Shown in pieces: positions 1-7,626 of a stretch of DNA of 64,000 bases. Numbering within the stretch: position 1 is the first letter of the stretch; each line of letters opens with the position of its first letter. The DNA comes from Pseudomonas sp. C1C7 (lineage in GTDB: Bacteria > Pseudomonadota > Gammaproteobacteria > Pseudomonadales > Pseudomonadaceae). The DNA is taken from positions 1 to 64,000 of the forward strand of contig NZ_JABFMP010000031.1 in NCBI RefSeq assembly GCF_013359595.1, given 5' to 3'. The notes below the pieces were generated by a model, which was not told the origin of the DNA, made no database searches, and saw nothing but the letters and a program-made list of their open reading frames with translations. Both the position numbers and the translations under genes were made by a program.

Positions 1-36
1 GTGTGTCAGGCATGTAAATGTCGACTGACACGACGC

Positions 37-63
37 CTTCGCGAGCAAGCCCGCTCCCACATT
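37..63. repeat. REP element, family A (single copy)
   Basis: A GCGAGCAAGCCCGCTCCCAC core matches the many other family-A copies in this window. Only one arm is visible; a mate could lie before base 1. The rest of 1-192 shows no gene. Confidence 0.75.
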
Positions 64-192
64 CATTTCAGCGTGCTTGAATTTGGCGATTCTGTCATGG
101 CGTTCTAAGACTAAGGTCGTCTGGAAGCCGGCTCGCAGCCGCATAGAGTGGATACCGTTCCAACAATAATCTGTGCTGCGAGGATAAAAACA

Positions 193-504
193 ATGAACGA
201 CAGCATTTACCTCTCGATTCAAAACAGCCCGCGATTCAAGGAGCTGGTTAGCAAGAGGGAGCGATTCGCCTGGATTCTTTCGGCGATCATGCTAGGGCTT
301 TACGCAGGATTCATCCTTCTGATCGCTTACGGGCCGCAGGTTCTGGGGTCGAAAATCAGCCCTGATTCCTCGATTACCTGGGGCATCCCGATCGGTGTCG
401 GGCTGATTGTTTCGGCCTTCATCCTGACCGGCATCTATGTACGACGCGCCAACGGCGAATTCGACGACCTGAACAATGCGATTCTCAAGGAGGCTCAGCA
501 ATGA
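193..504 (+). CDS. yjcH: DUF485 membrane protein (YjcH-like) next to the acetate permease
   Basis: Small inner-membrane protein of 103 residues with two predicted membrane segments (about residues 24-46 and 59-81). The DUF485 family is normally encoded directly before the acetate permease ActP, and here the stop codon overlaps the actP start by 4 nt, so translation is probably coupled. The ATG at 193 follows a GAGGA-like ribosome-binding site; an upstream in-frame ATG at 148 would add 15 residues with no family resemblance. The family's molecular function is not firmly established; a helper role for ActP is inferred from context. Confidence 0.88.
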   Translation: MNDSIYLSIQNSPRFKELVSKRERFAWILSAIMLGLYAGFILLIAYGPQVLGSKISPDSSITWGIPIGVGLIVSAFILTGIYVRRANGEFDDLNNAILKEAQQ

Positions 505-2159
505 TCCGGCGTCTAATGGCTCTTTTGAGCATCGCAGCGTTCGCACCTGGCGCCTGGGCGGCTGACGCCCTGACCGGCGAGGTCCAGAAACAACCGCTCA
601 ACGTGGCCGCGATCCTGATGTTCGTCGCTTTCGTGGGCGCGACCCTGTGCATCACCTACTGGGCTTCCAAACGCAACAAGTCGGCAGCCGACTACTATGC
701 GGCGGGCGGCAAGATCACCGGTTTCCAGAATGGTCTGGCAATCGCCGGTGACTACATGTCCGCGGCGTCCTTCCTGGGTATTTCCGCGCTGGTTTTCACC
801 TCCGGCTACGACGGCCTGATCTACTCGATCGGCTTCCTGGTGGGCTGGCCGATCATTCTGTTCCTGATCGCCGAGCGCCTGCGTAACCTGGGTAAATACA
901 CCTTTGCCGACGTGGCGTCCTATCGCCTGGGCCAGACCCAGATCCGCTCGCTGTCCGCCTGCGGTTCCCTGGTCGTGGTGGCGTTCTACCTGATCGCGCA
1001 AATGGTTGGTGCCGGCAAGCTGATCCAGCTGCTGTTCGGTCTGGATTACCACGTTGCGGTGATCCTGGTTGGCATCCTGATGTGCATGTACGTGCTGTTC
1101 GGCGGCATGCTGGCGACCACCTGGGTACAGATCATCAAGGCAGTCCTGTTGCTGTCCGGCGCTTCGTTCATGGCGCTGATGGTGATGAAGCACGTCAACT
1201 TCGACTTCAGCATGCTGTTCTCCGAAGCGGTCAAGGTTCATCCTAAAGGTGAAGCGATCATGAGTCCTGGCGGTCTGGTGAAAGACCCGATCTCCGCGTT
1301 CTCCCTGGGCCTGGCACTGATGTTCGGTACCGCTGGCCTGCCGCACATCCTGATGCGCTTCTTCACCGTGAGTGACGCAAAAGAAGCTCGCAAGAGCGTG
1401 CTGTACGCAACCGGCTTCATTGGTTACTTCTACATCCTGACCTTCATCATTGGTTTCGGCGCGATTCTGCTCGTCAGCACCAACCCGGCCTTCAAGGATG
1501 CCGCTGGCGCCCTGATCGGTGGTAACAACATGGCGGCGGTGCACCTGGCCGATGCGGTAGGTGGCAGCATTTTCCTGGGCTTCATCTCCGCGGTAGCCTT
1601 CGCGACCATTCTGGCGGTGGTTGCCGGTCTGACCCTGGCCGGCGCGTCGGCGGTGTCCCACGACCTGTACGCCAGTGTCGTGAAGAAGGGCAAGGCCAAC
1701 GAGAAGGATGAGATTCGCGTCTCGAAAATCACCACCATCGCTCTGGCGGTGCTGGCGATTGCCCTGGGCATCCTGTTCGAAAGCCAGAACATCGCGTTCA
1801 TGGTGGGCTTGGCCTTCTCTATCGCGGCAAGCTGCAACTTCCCGGTGCTGCTGCTTTCCATGTACTGGAAAAAGCTGACCACCCGCGGCGCGATGATCGG
1901 TGGCTGGATGGGGCTGATCAGTGCCGTGGGCCTGATGATCCTCGGTCCAACCATCTGGGTGCAGATCCTGCATCACGAGAAGGCGATCTTCCCGTACGAG
2001 TACCCGGCGCTGTTCTCGATGATCATTGCCTTCATCGGCATCTGGTTCTTCTCGATCACCGACAAGTCGACTGCGGCCGACAACGAGCGGGCGCTGTTCT
2101 TCCCGCAATTCGTTCGCTCGCAGACCGGTCTTGGGGCGAGTGGGGCGGTTTCGCACTAA
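501..2159 (+). CDS. actP: cation/acetate symporter ActP
   Basis: 552-residue sodium:solute symporter (SLC5 family) that imports acetate and related short monocarboxylates across the inner membrane. An N-terminal signal-like segment ending near Ala20 is followed by about 13 hydrophobic helices; the GDYMSAASFLGISALVF stretch near residue 85 is typical of acetate permeases. Length matches the family. It overlaps yjcH by 4 nt and ends before a strong hairpin terminator. The imported acetate would feed acetyl-CoA into the TCA genes that follow, though they are a separate transcription unit. Confidence 0.95.
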   Translation: MIRRLMALLSIAAFAPGAWAADALTGEVQKQPLNVAAILMFVAFVGATLCITYWASKRNKSAADYYAAGGKITGFQNGLAIAGDYMSAASFLGISALVFTSGYDGLIYSIGFLVGWPIILFLIAERLRNLGKYTFADVASYRLGQTQIRSLSACGSLVVVAFYLIAQMVGAGKLIQLLFGLDYHVAVILVGILMCMYVLFGGMLATTWVQIIKAVLLLSGASFMALMVMKHVNFDFSMLFSEAVKVHPKGEAIMSPGGLVKDPISAFSLGLALMFGTAGLPHILMRFFTVSDAKEARKSVLYATGFIGYFYILTFIIGFGAILLVSTNPAFKDAAGALIGGNNMAAVHLADAVGGSIFLGFISAVAFATILAVVAGLTLAGASAVSHDLYASVVKKGKANEKDEIRVSKITTIALAVLAIALGILFESQNIAFMVGLAFSIAASCNFPVLLLSMYWKKLTTRGAMIGGWMGLISAVGLMILGPTIWVQILHHEKAIFPYEYPALFSMIIAFIGIWFFSITDKSTAADNERALFFPQFVRSQTGLGASGAVSH

Positions 2160-2163
2160 AAGC

Positions 2164-2198
2164 AGTTACAAGCTGCAAGTTTCAAGCGGCAAGCAAAT
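2164..2198. repeat. heptamer-phased repeat (AGCTGCA type)
   Basis: Five consecutive 7-base units read agttaca, agctgca, agtttca, agcggca, agcaaat. The same 7-bp phase and consensus (AGCTKCA) recur at 11724-11797 and 15574-15684. It runs into the actP terminator stem. Confidence 0.55.
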
Positions 2199-2226
2199 GC
2201 CCCGGTCGAGAGATTGGGGCATTTTT
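2195..2226 (+). terminator. terminator of yjcH-actP
   Basis: Stem aaatgcccc/ggggcattt with a 12-nt loop followed by a T run, 36 nt after the actP stop codon. Confidence 0.85.
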
Positions 2227-2286
2227 ATTGGGCGGTTATCGCACTGAATCTAAATAATGGCGAGCTGCTGATGTATCGCGGGCAAA

Positions 2287-2380
2287 TGTAGGAGCTGCCG
2301 AAGGCTGCGATCTTTTGATCTTGCTTCCATGAGGGAAGATCAAAAGATCGCAGCCTCGTTGCACTCGACAGCTCCTGCAG
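2287..2380. repeat. REP doublet, family B
   Basis: Two inverted arms, GTAGGAGCTGCCGAAGGCTG and its diverged mate around 2341-2380, form a long imperfect hairpin. The right arm carries a variant (cctcgttgcactcgacagct) that reappears in the composite element at 24450-24487. Family B also occurs at 32654-32731 and 62625-62701. Confidence 0.75.
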
Positions 2381-2411
2381 GAGGAGGGGAGGAAGGGGAT
2401 TGAATCGGGGG

Positions 2412-2448
2412 TAAACAAAAACGGCCTCTATGGGGATAGAGGCCGTTT
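2412..2448 (-). terminator. terminator of gltA
   Basis: Stem aaacggcctctat/atagaggccgttt with a 4-nt GGGG loop. Read leftwards it is followed by a run of T residues, placing it 36 nt after the gltA stop. Confidence 0.88.
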
Positions 2449-2483
2449 CCGGTCCAACTCAACACGCTACAGCAAGATGAATC

Positions 2484-3773
2484 TTACTTGCGGTCTTCCA
2501 GCTTGGTGATGTCACGCGACTCGTAGCCGGTGTACAGCTGGCGTGGACGGCCGATCTTGTACGGGCTGGAGAGCATTTCTTTCCAGTGGGAGATCCAGCC
2601 GACGGTCCGCGCCAGGGCGAAGATCACGGTGAACATGCTGGTTGGAATGCCGATCGCCTTGAGGATGATCCCCGAGTAGAAGTCGACGTTCGGGTACAGC
2701 GAGCGCTCGATGAAGTACGGGTCGGTCAGGGCGATCTCTTCCAGGCGCATGGCCAGTTCGAGTTGCGGATCGTTCTGGATGCCCAGTTCCTTCAGCACTT
2801 CGTCACAGGTCTGCTTCATGACGGTAGCGCGTGGGTCGCGGTTCTTGTAAACGCGGTGACCGAAGCCCATCAGCTTGAACGGATCGTTCTTGTCCTTGGC
2901 CTTGGCGATGAACTTGTCGATGTTCGAAACATCGCCTATTTCATCGAGCATGGTCAGAACGGCTTCGTTGGCGCCGCCGTGGGCAGGGCCCCACAGTGCA
3001 GCGATACCGGCGGCGATACAGGCGAACGGGTTGGCACCCGAGGAGCCCGCCAGGCGTACGGTGGAAGTCGATGCGTTCTGCTCGTGGTCGGCGTGGAGGA
3101 TGAAGATCCGGTCCATGGCCTTGGCGAGCACCGGGCTGATCGGTTTGATCTCGCACGGGGTGTTGAACATCATGTGCAGGAAGTTTTCCGCGTACGACAG
3201 GTCGTTGCGCGGGTACATCATGGGTTGACCCATGGAGTACTTGTAAACCATCGCTGCCAGGGTCGGCATCTTGGCAACCAGACGGATCGCGGAGATTTCG
3301 CGATGCTGCGGGTTATTGATGTCCAGGGAGTCGTGGTAGAAGGCCGAAAGGGCGCCGACTACACCGCACATCACGGCCATCGGGTGAGCGTCGCGGCGGA
3401 AGCCGTTGAAGAAAGTCTTCAGCTGCTCGTGAACCATGGTGTGGTTCTTGACGGTGCTGACGAACTGGGCCTTCTGTTCCGCTGTCGGCAGTTCGCCGTT
3501 GAGCAGCAGGTAGCAGGTTTCCAGGTAGTCCGACTTCTCGGCCAACTGCTCGATCGGGTAACCGCGATGCAGCAGGATGCCGTTGTCACCATCAATATAG
3601 GTGATCTTCGACTCGCAGGAGGCGGTCGACATGAAACCAGGGTCAAAGGTGAAGCGGCCCGTGGCCGTCAGGCTCCGAACATCGATAACATCGGGACCAA
3701 CGGTGCCGGTTAAAATGGGCAGCTCGACGGGGGCTGCGCCCTCGATGATCAACTGCGCTTTTTTGTCAGCCAT
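2484..3773 (-). CDS. gltA: type II (hexameric-class) citrate synthase
   Basis: Condenses acetyl-CoA with oxaloacetate to citrate, the entry step of the TCA cycle. The 429-residue length fits the Gram-negative enzymes that are usually NADH-inhibited hexamers. The sequence shows HADHEQNASTSTVR (catalytic His), the signature GFGHRVYKNRDPRA and the NVDFYSG motif with the catalytic Asp. A strong AGGAGG ribosome-binding site lies 6 nt before the ATG. It is transcribed divergently from sdhC and ends at its own hairpin terminator. Confidence 0.98.
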   Translation of the reverse strand: MADKKAQLIIEGAAPVELPILTGTVGPDVIDVRSLTATGRFTFDPGFMSTASCESKITYIDGDNGILLHRGYPIEQLAEKSDYLETCYLLLNGELPTAEQKAQFVSTVKNHTMVHEQLKTFFNGFRRDAHPMAVMCGVVGALSAFYHDSLDINNPQHREISAIRLVAKMPTLAAMVYKYSMGQPMMYPRNDLSYAENFLHMMFNTPCEIKPISPVLAKAMDRIFILHADHEQNASTSTVRLAGSSGANPFACIAAGIAALWGPAHGGANEAVLTMLDEIGDVSNIDKFIAKAKDKNDPFKLMGFGHRVYKNRDPRATVMKQTCDEVLKELGIQNDPQLELAMRLEEIALTDPYFIERSLYPNVDFYSGIILKAIGIPTSMFTVIFALARTVGWISHWKEMLSSPYKIGRPRQLYTGYESRDITKLEDRK

Positions 3774-3831
3774 GTGGCCTCCTATTCATGCTTGAAATCA
3801 TCAGACAGACCCCCCACGCAGGGCCCGCACC

Positions 3832-3859
3832 ACTATAGTGAGATAAATTCGAATGTCAA
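3832..3859 (-). promoter_or_regulatory. sigma70-type promoter of gltA
   Basis: On the minus strand TTGACA (3859-3854), a 16-nt spacer and TATAGT (3837-3832): both hexamers are near consensus. The start would lie about 50 nt before the gltA ATG. Confidence 0.75.
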
Positions 3860-3973
3860 TTTGCCTAAAGTCTTGCTCCAGAAGGCTTTAACCGTACTTT
3901 TTTCTCGAAATTGCCCGCCATTTACGCCTTTTATACGAGTTGCGCAATGCGCCGTATTGGGAAGGTATGTCCG

Positions 3974-4002
3974 TTGTCATTAGTAGCCTAACTGTCTATA
4001 CT
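3974..4002 (+). promoter_or_regulatory. sigma70-type promoter of sdhCDAB
   Basis: TTGTCA (3974-3979), a 17-nt spacer and TATACT (3997-4002) give a near-consensus promoter. The predicted leader to the sdhC start is roughly 125 nt, long enough for post-transcriptional control. Confidence 0.72.
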
Positions 4003-4136
4003 CGGCCACCGACCGCCAAGGGCTTTTGGGCTTGCTTTATTGGGGGTCGCCTCCCTGGGTGGTGGTTACCTGACCAGTGCACTCCCCAACAACTTTGCCC
4101 TGATTGTTAGGGGCTCTTCAGTGTGAAAAAAAAGCC

Positions 4137-4511
4137 GTGAAAAGCCAACGACCTGTAAACCTAGACCTAAGGACCATCAAACTCCCAGTCACTGCTTACA
4201 CGTCCATTCTTCACCGTATCTCCGGTGTCATCCTCTTCGTGTGCCTTGCCATCATGCTTTACGCATTGGACAAGTCGCTGAGCTCCGAGGAAGGCTTCGG
4301 TCAGGTGAAAGCGTGTCTGACCAGTCCGCTAGCCAAGCTAGTGATTTGGGGCATCCTGTCCGCTCTGCTGTATCACCTGGTAGCCGGTGTGCGCCATTTG
4401 ATCATGGACATGGGCATTGGCGAGACGCTGGAAGGCGGCAAGCTGGGCTCGAAAATCGTTATCGCCGTTTCCGTGGTGGTAATCGTTCTGGCAGGAGTTT
4501 GGATATGGTAA
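4137..4511 (+). CDS. sdhC: succinate dehydrogenase cytochrome b556 subunit
   Basis: Membrane anchor of complex II, 124 residues with three hydrophobic helices; the His in HLVAGVRHLIMD is the expected heme b ligand region, and the TAYTSILHRISGV stretch lies in the quinone-site area. I chose the GTG at 4137 (VKSQRPVNLDL). A TTG at 4104 is in frame but gives an unlikely extension, and the purine-rich site near 4108 would fit a GTG at 4121 that is followed at once by a stop. The start is therefore the least certain point. The gene overlaps sdhD by 7 nt. Confidence 0.9.
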   Translation: MKSQRPVNLDLRTIKLPVTAYTSILHRISGVILFVCLAIMLYALDKSLSSEEGFGQVKACLTSPLAKLVIWGILSALLYHLVAGVRHLIMDMGIGETLEGGKLGSKIVIAVSVVVIVLAGVWIW

Positions 4512-4873
4512 CTAACGTCACGAACCTGTCGCGTTCGGGCCTCTATGACTGGATGGCGCAACGCGTTTCTGCGGTCGTTCTCGCGGCTTACTTCATTTTC
4601 CTGATCGGATACATCGTCGCCCACCCGGGCCTCGAGTACGCCCAATGGCATGAACTGTTCGCCAGCAACTGGATGCGTATCTTCAGCCTTCTGGCCCTTG
4701 TTGCCCTCGGCGCTCACGCCTGGGTCGGCATGTGGACCATCGCGACCGACTACCTGACGCCAATGGCGTTCGGCAAGTCCGCGACCGCTGTACGTTTCCT
4801 CTTCCAGGCAGTATGCGGCGTTGCGATGTTCGCTTACTTCGTCTGGGGTGTGCAGATTCTCTGGGGTATCTGA
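4505..4873 (+). CDS. sdhD: succinate dehydrogenase hydrophobic membrane anchor
   Basis: 122-residue second anchor subunit of complex II with three transmembrane helices. The GAHAWVGMWTIATDYL region contains the conserved His for heme b and residues near the ubiquinone site. Its ATG lies inside the end of sdhC (7-nt overlap), consistent with coupled, equimolar synthesis; sdhA begins 3 nt after its stop. Confidence 0.95.
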   Translation: MVTNVTNLSRSGLYDWMAQRVSAVVLAAYFIFLIGYIVAHPGLEYAQWHELFASNWMRIFSLLALVALGAHAWVGMWTIATDYLTPMAFGKSATAVRFLFQAVCGVAMFAYFVWGVQILWGI

Positions 4874-4876
4874 GTC

Positions 4877-6649
4877 ATGGCTAACATTCCAACGATTTCT
4901 TTCGACGCCATCATCATTGGTGGCGGCGGCGCCGGCATGCGCGCAGCGCTGCAGCTGGCACAGGGCGGTCACAAGACTGCCGTGATCACCAAGGTGTTCC
5001 CGACCCGTTCGCACACCGTATCGGCTCAGGGCGGCATCACTTGCGCCATCGCTTCCGCGGATCCGAACGATGACTGGCGCTGGCACATGTACGATACCGT
5101 CAAGGGTTCCGACTACATCGGTGACCAGGACGCTATCGAATACATGTGTCAGGAAGGCCCGGCCGCAGTTTTCGAACTGGACCACATGGGTCTGCCGTTC
5201 TCCCGTACCGAAACCGGCCGTATCTACCAGCGTCCGTTCGGCGGTCAGTCCAAGGACTACGGTAAAGGCGGCCAGGCTGCCCGTACCTGCGCGGCATCCG
5301 ACCGTACCGGTCACGCGCTGCTGCACACCCTTTATCAGGGCAACCTGAAAGCCGGTACCACGTTCCTGAACGAGTACTACGCTGTGGACCTGGTGAAGAA
5401 CGACGACGGCGCGTTCGTCGGCGTTATCGCCATCTGCATCGAAACCGGTGAAACCTCCTACATCCGTTCGAAAGCCACCGTGCTGGCGACCGGCGGTGCA
5501 GGCCGTATCTACGCTTCGACCACCAACGCCCTGATCAACACCGGTGACGGCGTCGGCATGGCTCTGCGTGCGGGCGTTCCGGTACAAGACATCGAAATGT
5601 GGCAGTTCCACCCGACCGGCATCGCCGGCGCCGGTGTACTGGTAACCGAAGGTTGCCGTGGTGAAGGTGGTTACCTGATCAACAAGCACGGCGAGCGTTT
5701 CATGGAGCGTTATGCTCCGAACGCCAAAGACCTGGCGGGTCGTGACGTTGTTGCCCGTTCGATGGTTAAAGAAATCATCGCCGGCAACGGCTGCGGTCCG
5801 AATGGCGACCACGTAATGCTCAAACTCGACCACCTGGGCGAGGAAGTGCTGCACAGCCGTCTGCCAGGCATCTGCGAACTGTCCAAGACTTTCGCACACG
5901 TTGACCCGGTTGTTGCTCCGGTTCCGGTCGTTCCGACTTGCCACTACATGATGGGCGGCGTTGCCACCAACATTCATGGCCAGGCGATCACCCAGGACGC
6001 CGAAGGCGTGGACACCATCATCCCGGGCCTGTTCGCCGTAGGCGAAGTGGCTTGCGTATCGGTACACGGTGCCAACCGTCTGGGCGGCAACTCGCTGCTC
6101 GACCTGGTGGTATTCGGCCGTGCTGCCGGCCTGCACCTGGAGAAGGCGCTGACCGACGGTATCGACTACGACGACGCTACCGAAGCCAACATCAACACCG
6201 CTCTGGCCCGTCTGTCCGCCCTGAACGGCCGTACCGATGGCGAAGACGTGGCAACTCTGCGTCGCGAGCTGCAAAGCTGCATGCAGAACTACTTCGGTGT
6301 ATTCCGTACCGGCGAATACATGCAGAAGGGTATTGCTCAACTGGCCGAGCTGCGTCAGCGCATCGCCAACGTCAAGATCAACGACAAGTCGCAGGCGTTC
6401 AACACCGCGCGTATCGAAGCTCTTGAGCTGCAAAACCTGCTGGAAGTGGCTGAAGCTACCGCCATCGCTGCCGAAGTACGTAAAGAGTCCCGCGGTGCTC
6501 ACGCCCGTGAAGACTTCGAAGACCGTGACGACGAAAACTGGCTGTGCCACACCCTGTACTTCCCGGGTGAGAAACGCGTTGCCAAGCGTGCCGTGAACTT
6601 CTCGCCGAAGACTGTTCCGACTTTCGAACCTAAAGTCCGGACTTATTAA
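4877..6649 (+). CDS. sdhA: succinate dehydrogenase flavoprotein subunit
   Basis: 590-residue catalytic subunit oxidising succinate to fumarate on the cytoplasmic face. Visible motifs are the FAD-binding IIIGGGGAGMRAAL (about residues 11-24), RSHTVSAQGG with the His that covalently binds FAD, the active-site HPTGIAGAG, and GEGGYLINKHGERFMERY. Near the C-terminus NSLLDLVVFGRAAG closes the FAD fold. Length is normal and there are no breaks. Confidence 0.98.
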   Translation: MANIPTISFDAIIIGGGGAGMRAALQLAQGGHKTAVITKVFPTRSHTVSAQGGITCAIASADPNDDWRWHMYDTVKGSDYIGDQDAIEYMCQEGPAAVFELDHMGLPFSRTETGRIYQRPFGGQSKDYGKGGQAARTCAASDRTGHALLHTLYQGNLKAGTTFLNEYYAVDLVKNDDGAFVGVIAICIETGETSYIRSKATVLATGGAGRIYASTTNALINTGDGVGMALRAGVPVQDIEMWQFHPTGIAGAGVLVTEGCRGEGGYLINKHGERFMERYAPNAKDLAGRDVVARSMVKEIIAGNGCGPNGDHVMLKLDHLGEEVLHSRLPGICELSKTFAHVDPVVAPVPVVPTCHYMMGGVATNIHGQAITQDAEGVDTIIPGLFAVGEVACVSVHGANRLGGNSLLDLVVFGRAAGLHLEKALTDGIDYDDATEANINTALARLSALNGRTDGEDVATLRRELQSCMQNYFGVFRTGEYMQKGIAQLAELRQRIANVKINDKSQAFNTARIEALELQNLLEVAEATAIAAEVRKESRGAHAREDFEDRDDENWLCHTLYFPGEKRVAKRAVNFSPKTVPTFEPKVRTY

Positions 6650-6660
6650 GGGTGACCGCC

Positions 6661-7365
6661 ATGTTGCAAGTCAGTGTTTATCGCTACAACCCTGATGTGG
6701 ACGCTGCGCCGTTCATGCAGGATTTCCAGGTCGATACCGGTGGTAAGGACCTGATGGTGCTGGACGTGCTCGCGCTGATCAAAGAGCAGGACGAAGGTTT
6801 CTCCTATCGTCGTTCCTGCCGTGAAGGCGTTTGCGGCTCCGACGGCATGAACATCAACGGCAAGAACGGCCTGGCGTGCATCACGCCGCTGTCCGCTGTT
6901 GTAAAAGGTAACAAGTTGATCGTTCGTCCTCTGCCAGGTTTGCCGGTTATCCGTGACCTGGTCGTCGATATGAGCATCTTCTACAAGCAATACGAGAAGG
7001 TGAAGCCATTCCTGCAGAACGACACGCCGGCTCCGGCCATCGAGCGTCTGCAGTCCCCTGAAGAGCGTGAAAAGCTCGACGGTCTGTACGAGTGCATCCT
7101 GTGCGCCTGCTGCTCGACCTCGTGCCCGTCCTTCTGGTGGAACCCGGACAAGTTCCTGGGCCCAGCTGCCCTGCTGCAAGCGTACCGCTTCCTGGCAGAC
7201 AGCCGTGACACCAAGACTTCCGAGCGTCTGGCTTCGCTGGATGACCCGTTCAGCGTATTCCGCTGCCGCGGGATCATGAACTGCGTCAACGTATGTCCGA
7301 AAGGCCTGAACCCGACTAAGGCCATCGGTCACATCCGTAACATGCTGCTCTCCAGCGGCGTGTGA
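6661..7365 (+). CDS. sdhB: succinate dehydrogenase iron-sulfur subunit
   Basis: 234-residue electron-transfer subunit linking SdhA flavin to the membrane anchors. The N-terminal ferredoxin-like domain binds 2Fe-2S through CREGVCGSDGM and NGLAC. The C-terminal domain has CILCACCSTSCP and CRGIMNCVNVCPKG for the 4Fe-4S and 3Fe-4S clusters. I start at ATG 6661, which has AAGGGTGA just before it; a GTG three codons upstream is inside that site. Confidence 0.97.
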   Translation: MLQVSVYRYNPDVDAAPFMQDFQVDTGGKDLMVLDVLALIKEQDEGFSYRRSCREGVCGSDGMNINGKNGLACITPLSAVVKGNKLIVRPLPGLPVIRDLVVDMSIFYKQYEKVKPFLQNDTPAPAIERLQSPEEREKLDGLYECILCACCSTSCPSFWWNPDKFLGPAALLQAYRFLADSRDTKTSERLASLDDPFSVFRCRGIMNCVNVCPKGLNPTKAIGHIRNMLLSSGV

Positions 7366-7403
7366 TTCAGCTGTAAAAGGCAGTACCGCTGTACCCGTGG
7401 AAC

Positions 7404-7435
7404 GCTGCGGCGCAGGCTTCAACCGGCGCCGTAGC
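7404..7435 (+). other. hairpin in the sdhB-sucA gap
   Basis: A 10-bp stem (gctgcggcgc against gcgccgtagc, one G-U pair) with a 12-nt loop, followed only by TTTAA. It could be a weak terminator or an RNA-processing structure that sets the sdh:suc ratio. The rest of the 261-nt gap shows no gene. Confidence 0.35.
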
Positions 7436-7626
7436 TTTAACCTGAGCAGTAGCCCAAAAGGCTGCGGCTCTTATTTTGAAGAAATGAGACAAGCAGGGGC
7501 ATCCGGGCTGGTACCCGGACTATCAGCGTGATCCTAAGTGGCTTGTTTTGGTCGCTGCATTCGGACTTCTGCAAGTTTGCTCGGTGTCGACGCCGGTGGT
7601 GTTCCCCTAACCGAGGGTGACCAAGC

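Larger units (their letters stand above)
3774..4136. other. divergent gltA/sdhC control region
   Basis: 363 nt without a gene. It holds back-to-back sigma70-type promoters (listed separately) and an AT-rich centre around 3838-3910. The sdh leader from about 4009 to 4136 is GC-mixed, with no riboswitch that I recognise. Confidence 0.7.

Noticed and set aside
513..2156. 547-codon open frame antisense to actP
   Set aside because: It mirrors a GC-rich membrane protein gene, has a low-complexity Gln/Asp/His-rich translation and no family resemblance. The same applies to long antisense frames under sdhA, sucA, sucB, lpd, htpG, cobQ, the hybrid kinase and the LplT-PlsC gene.
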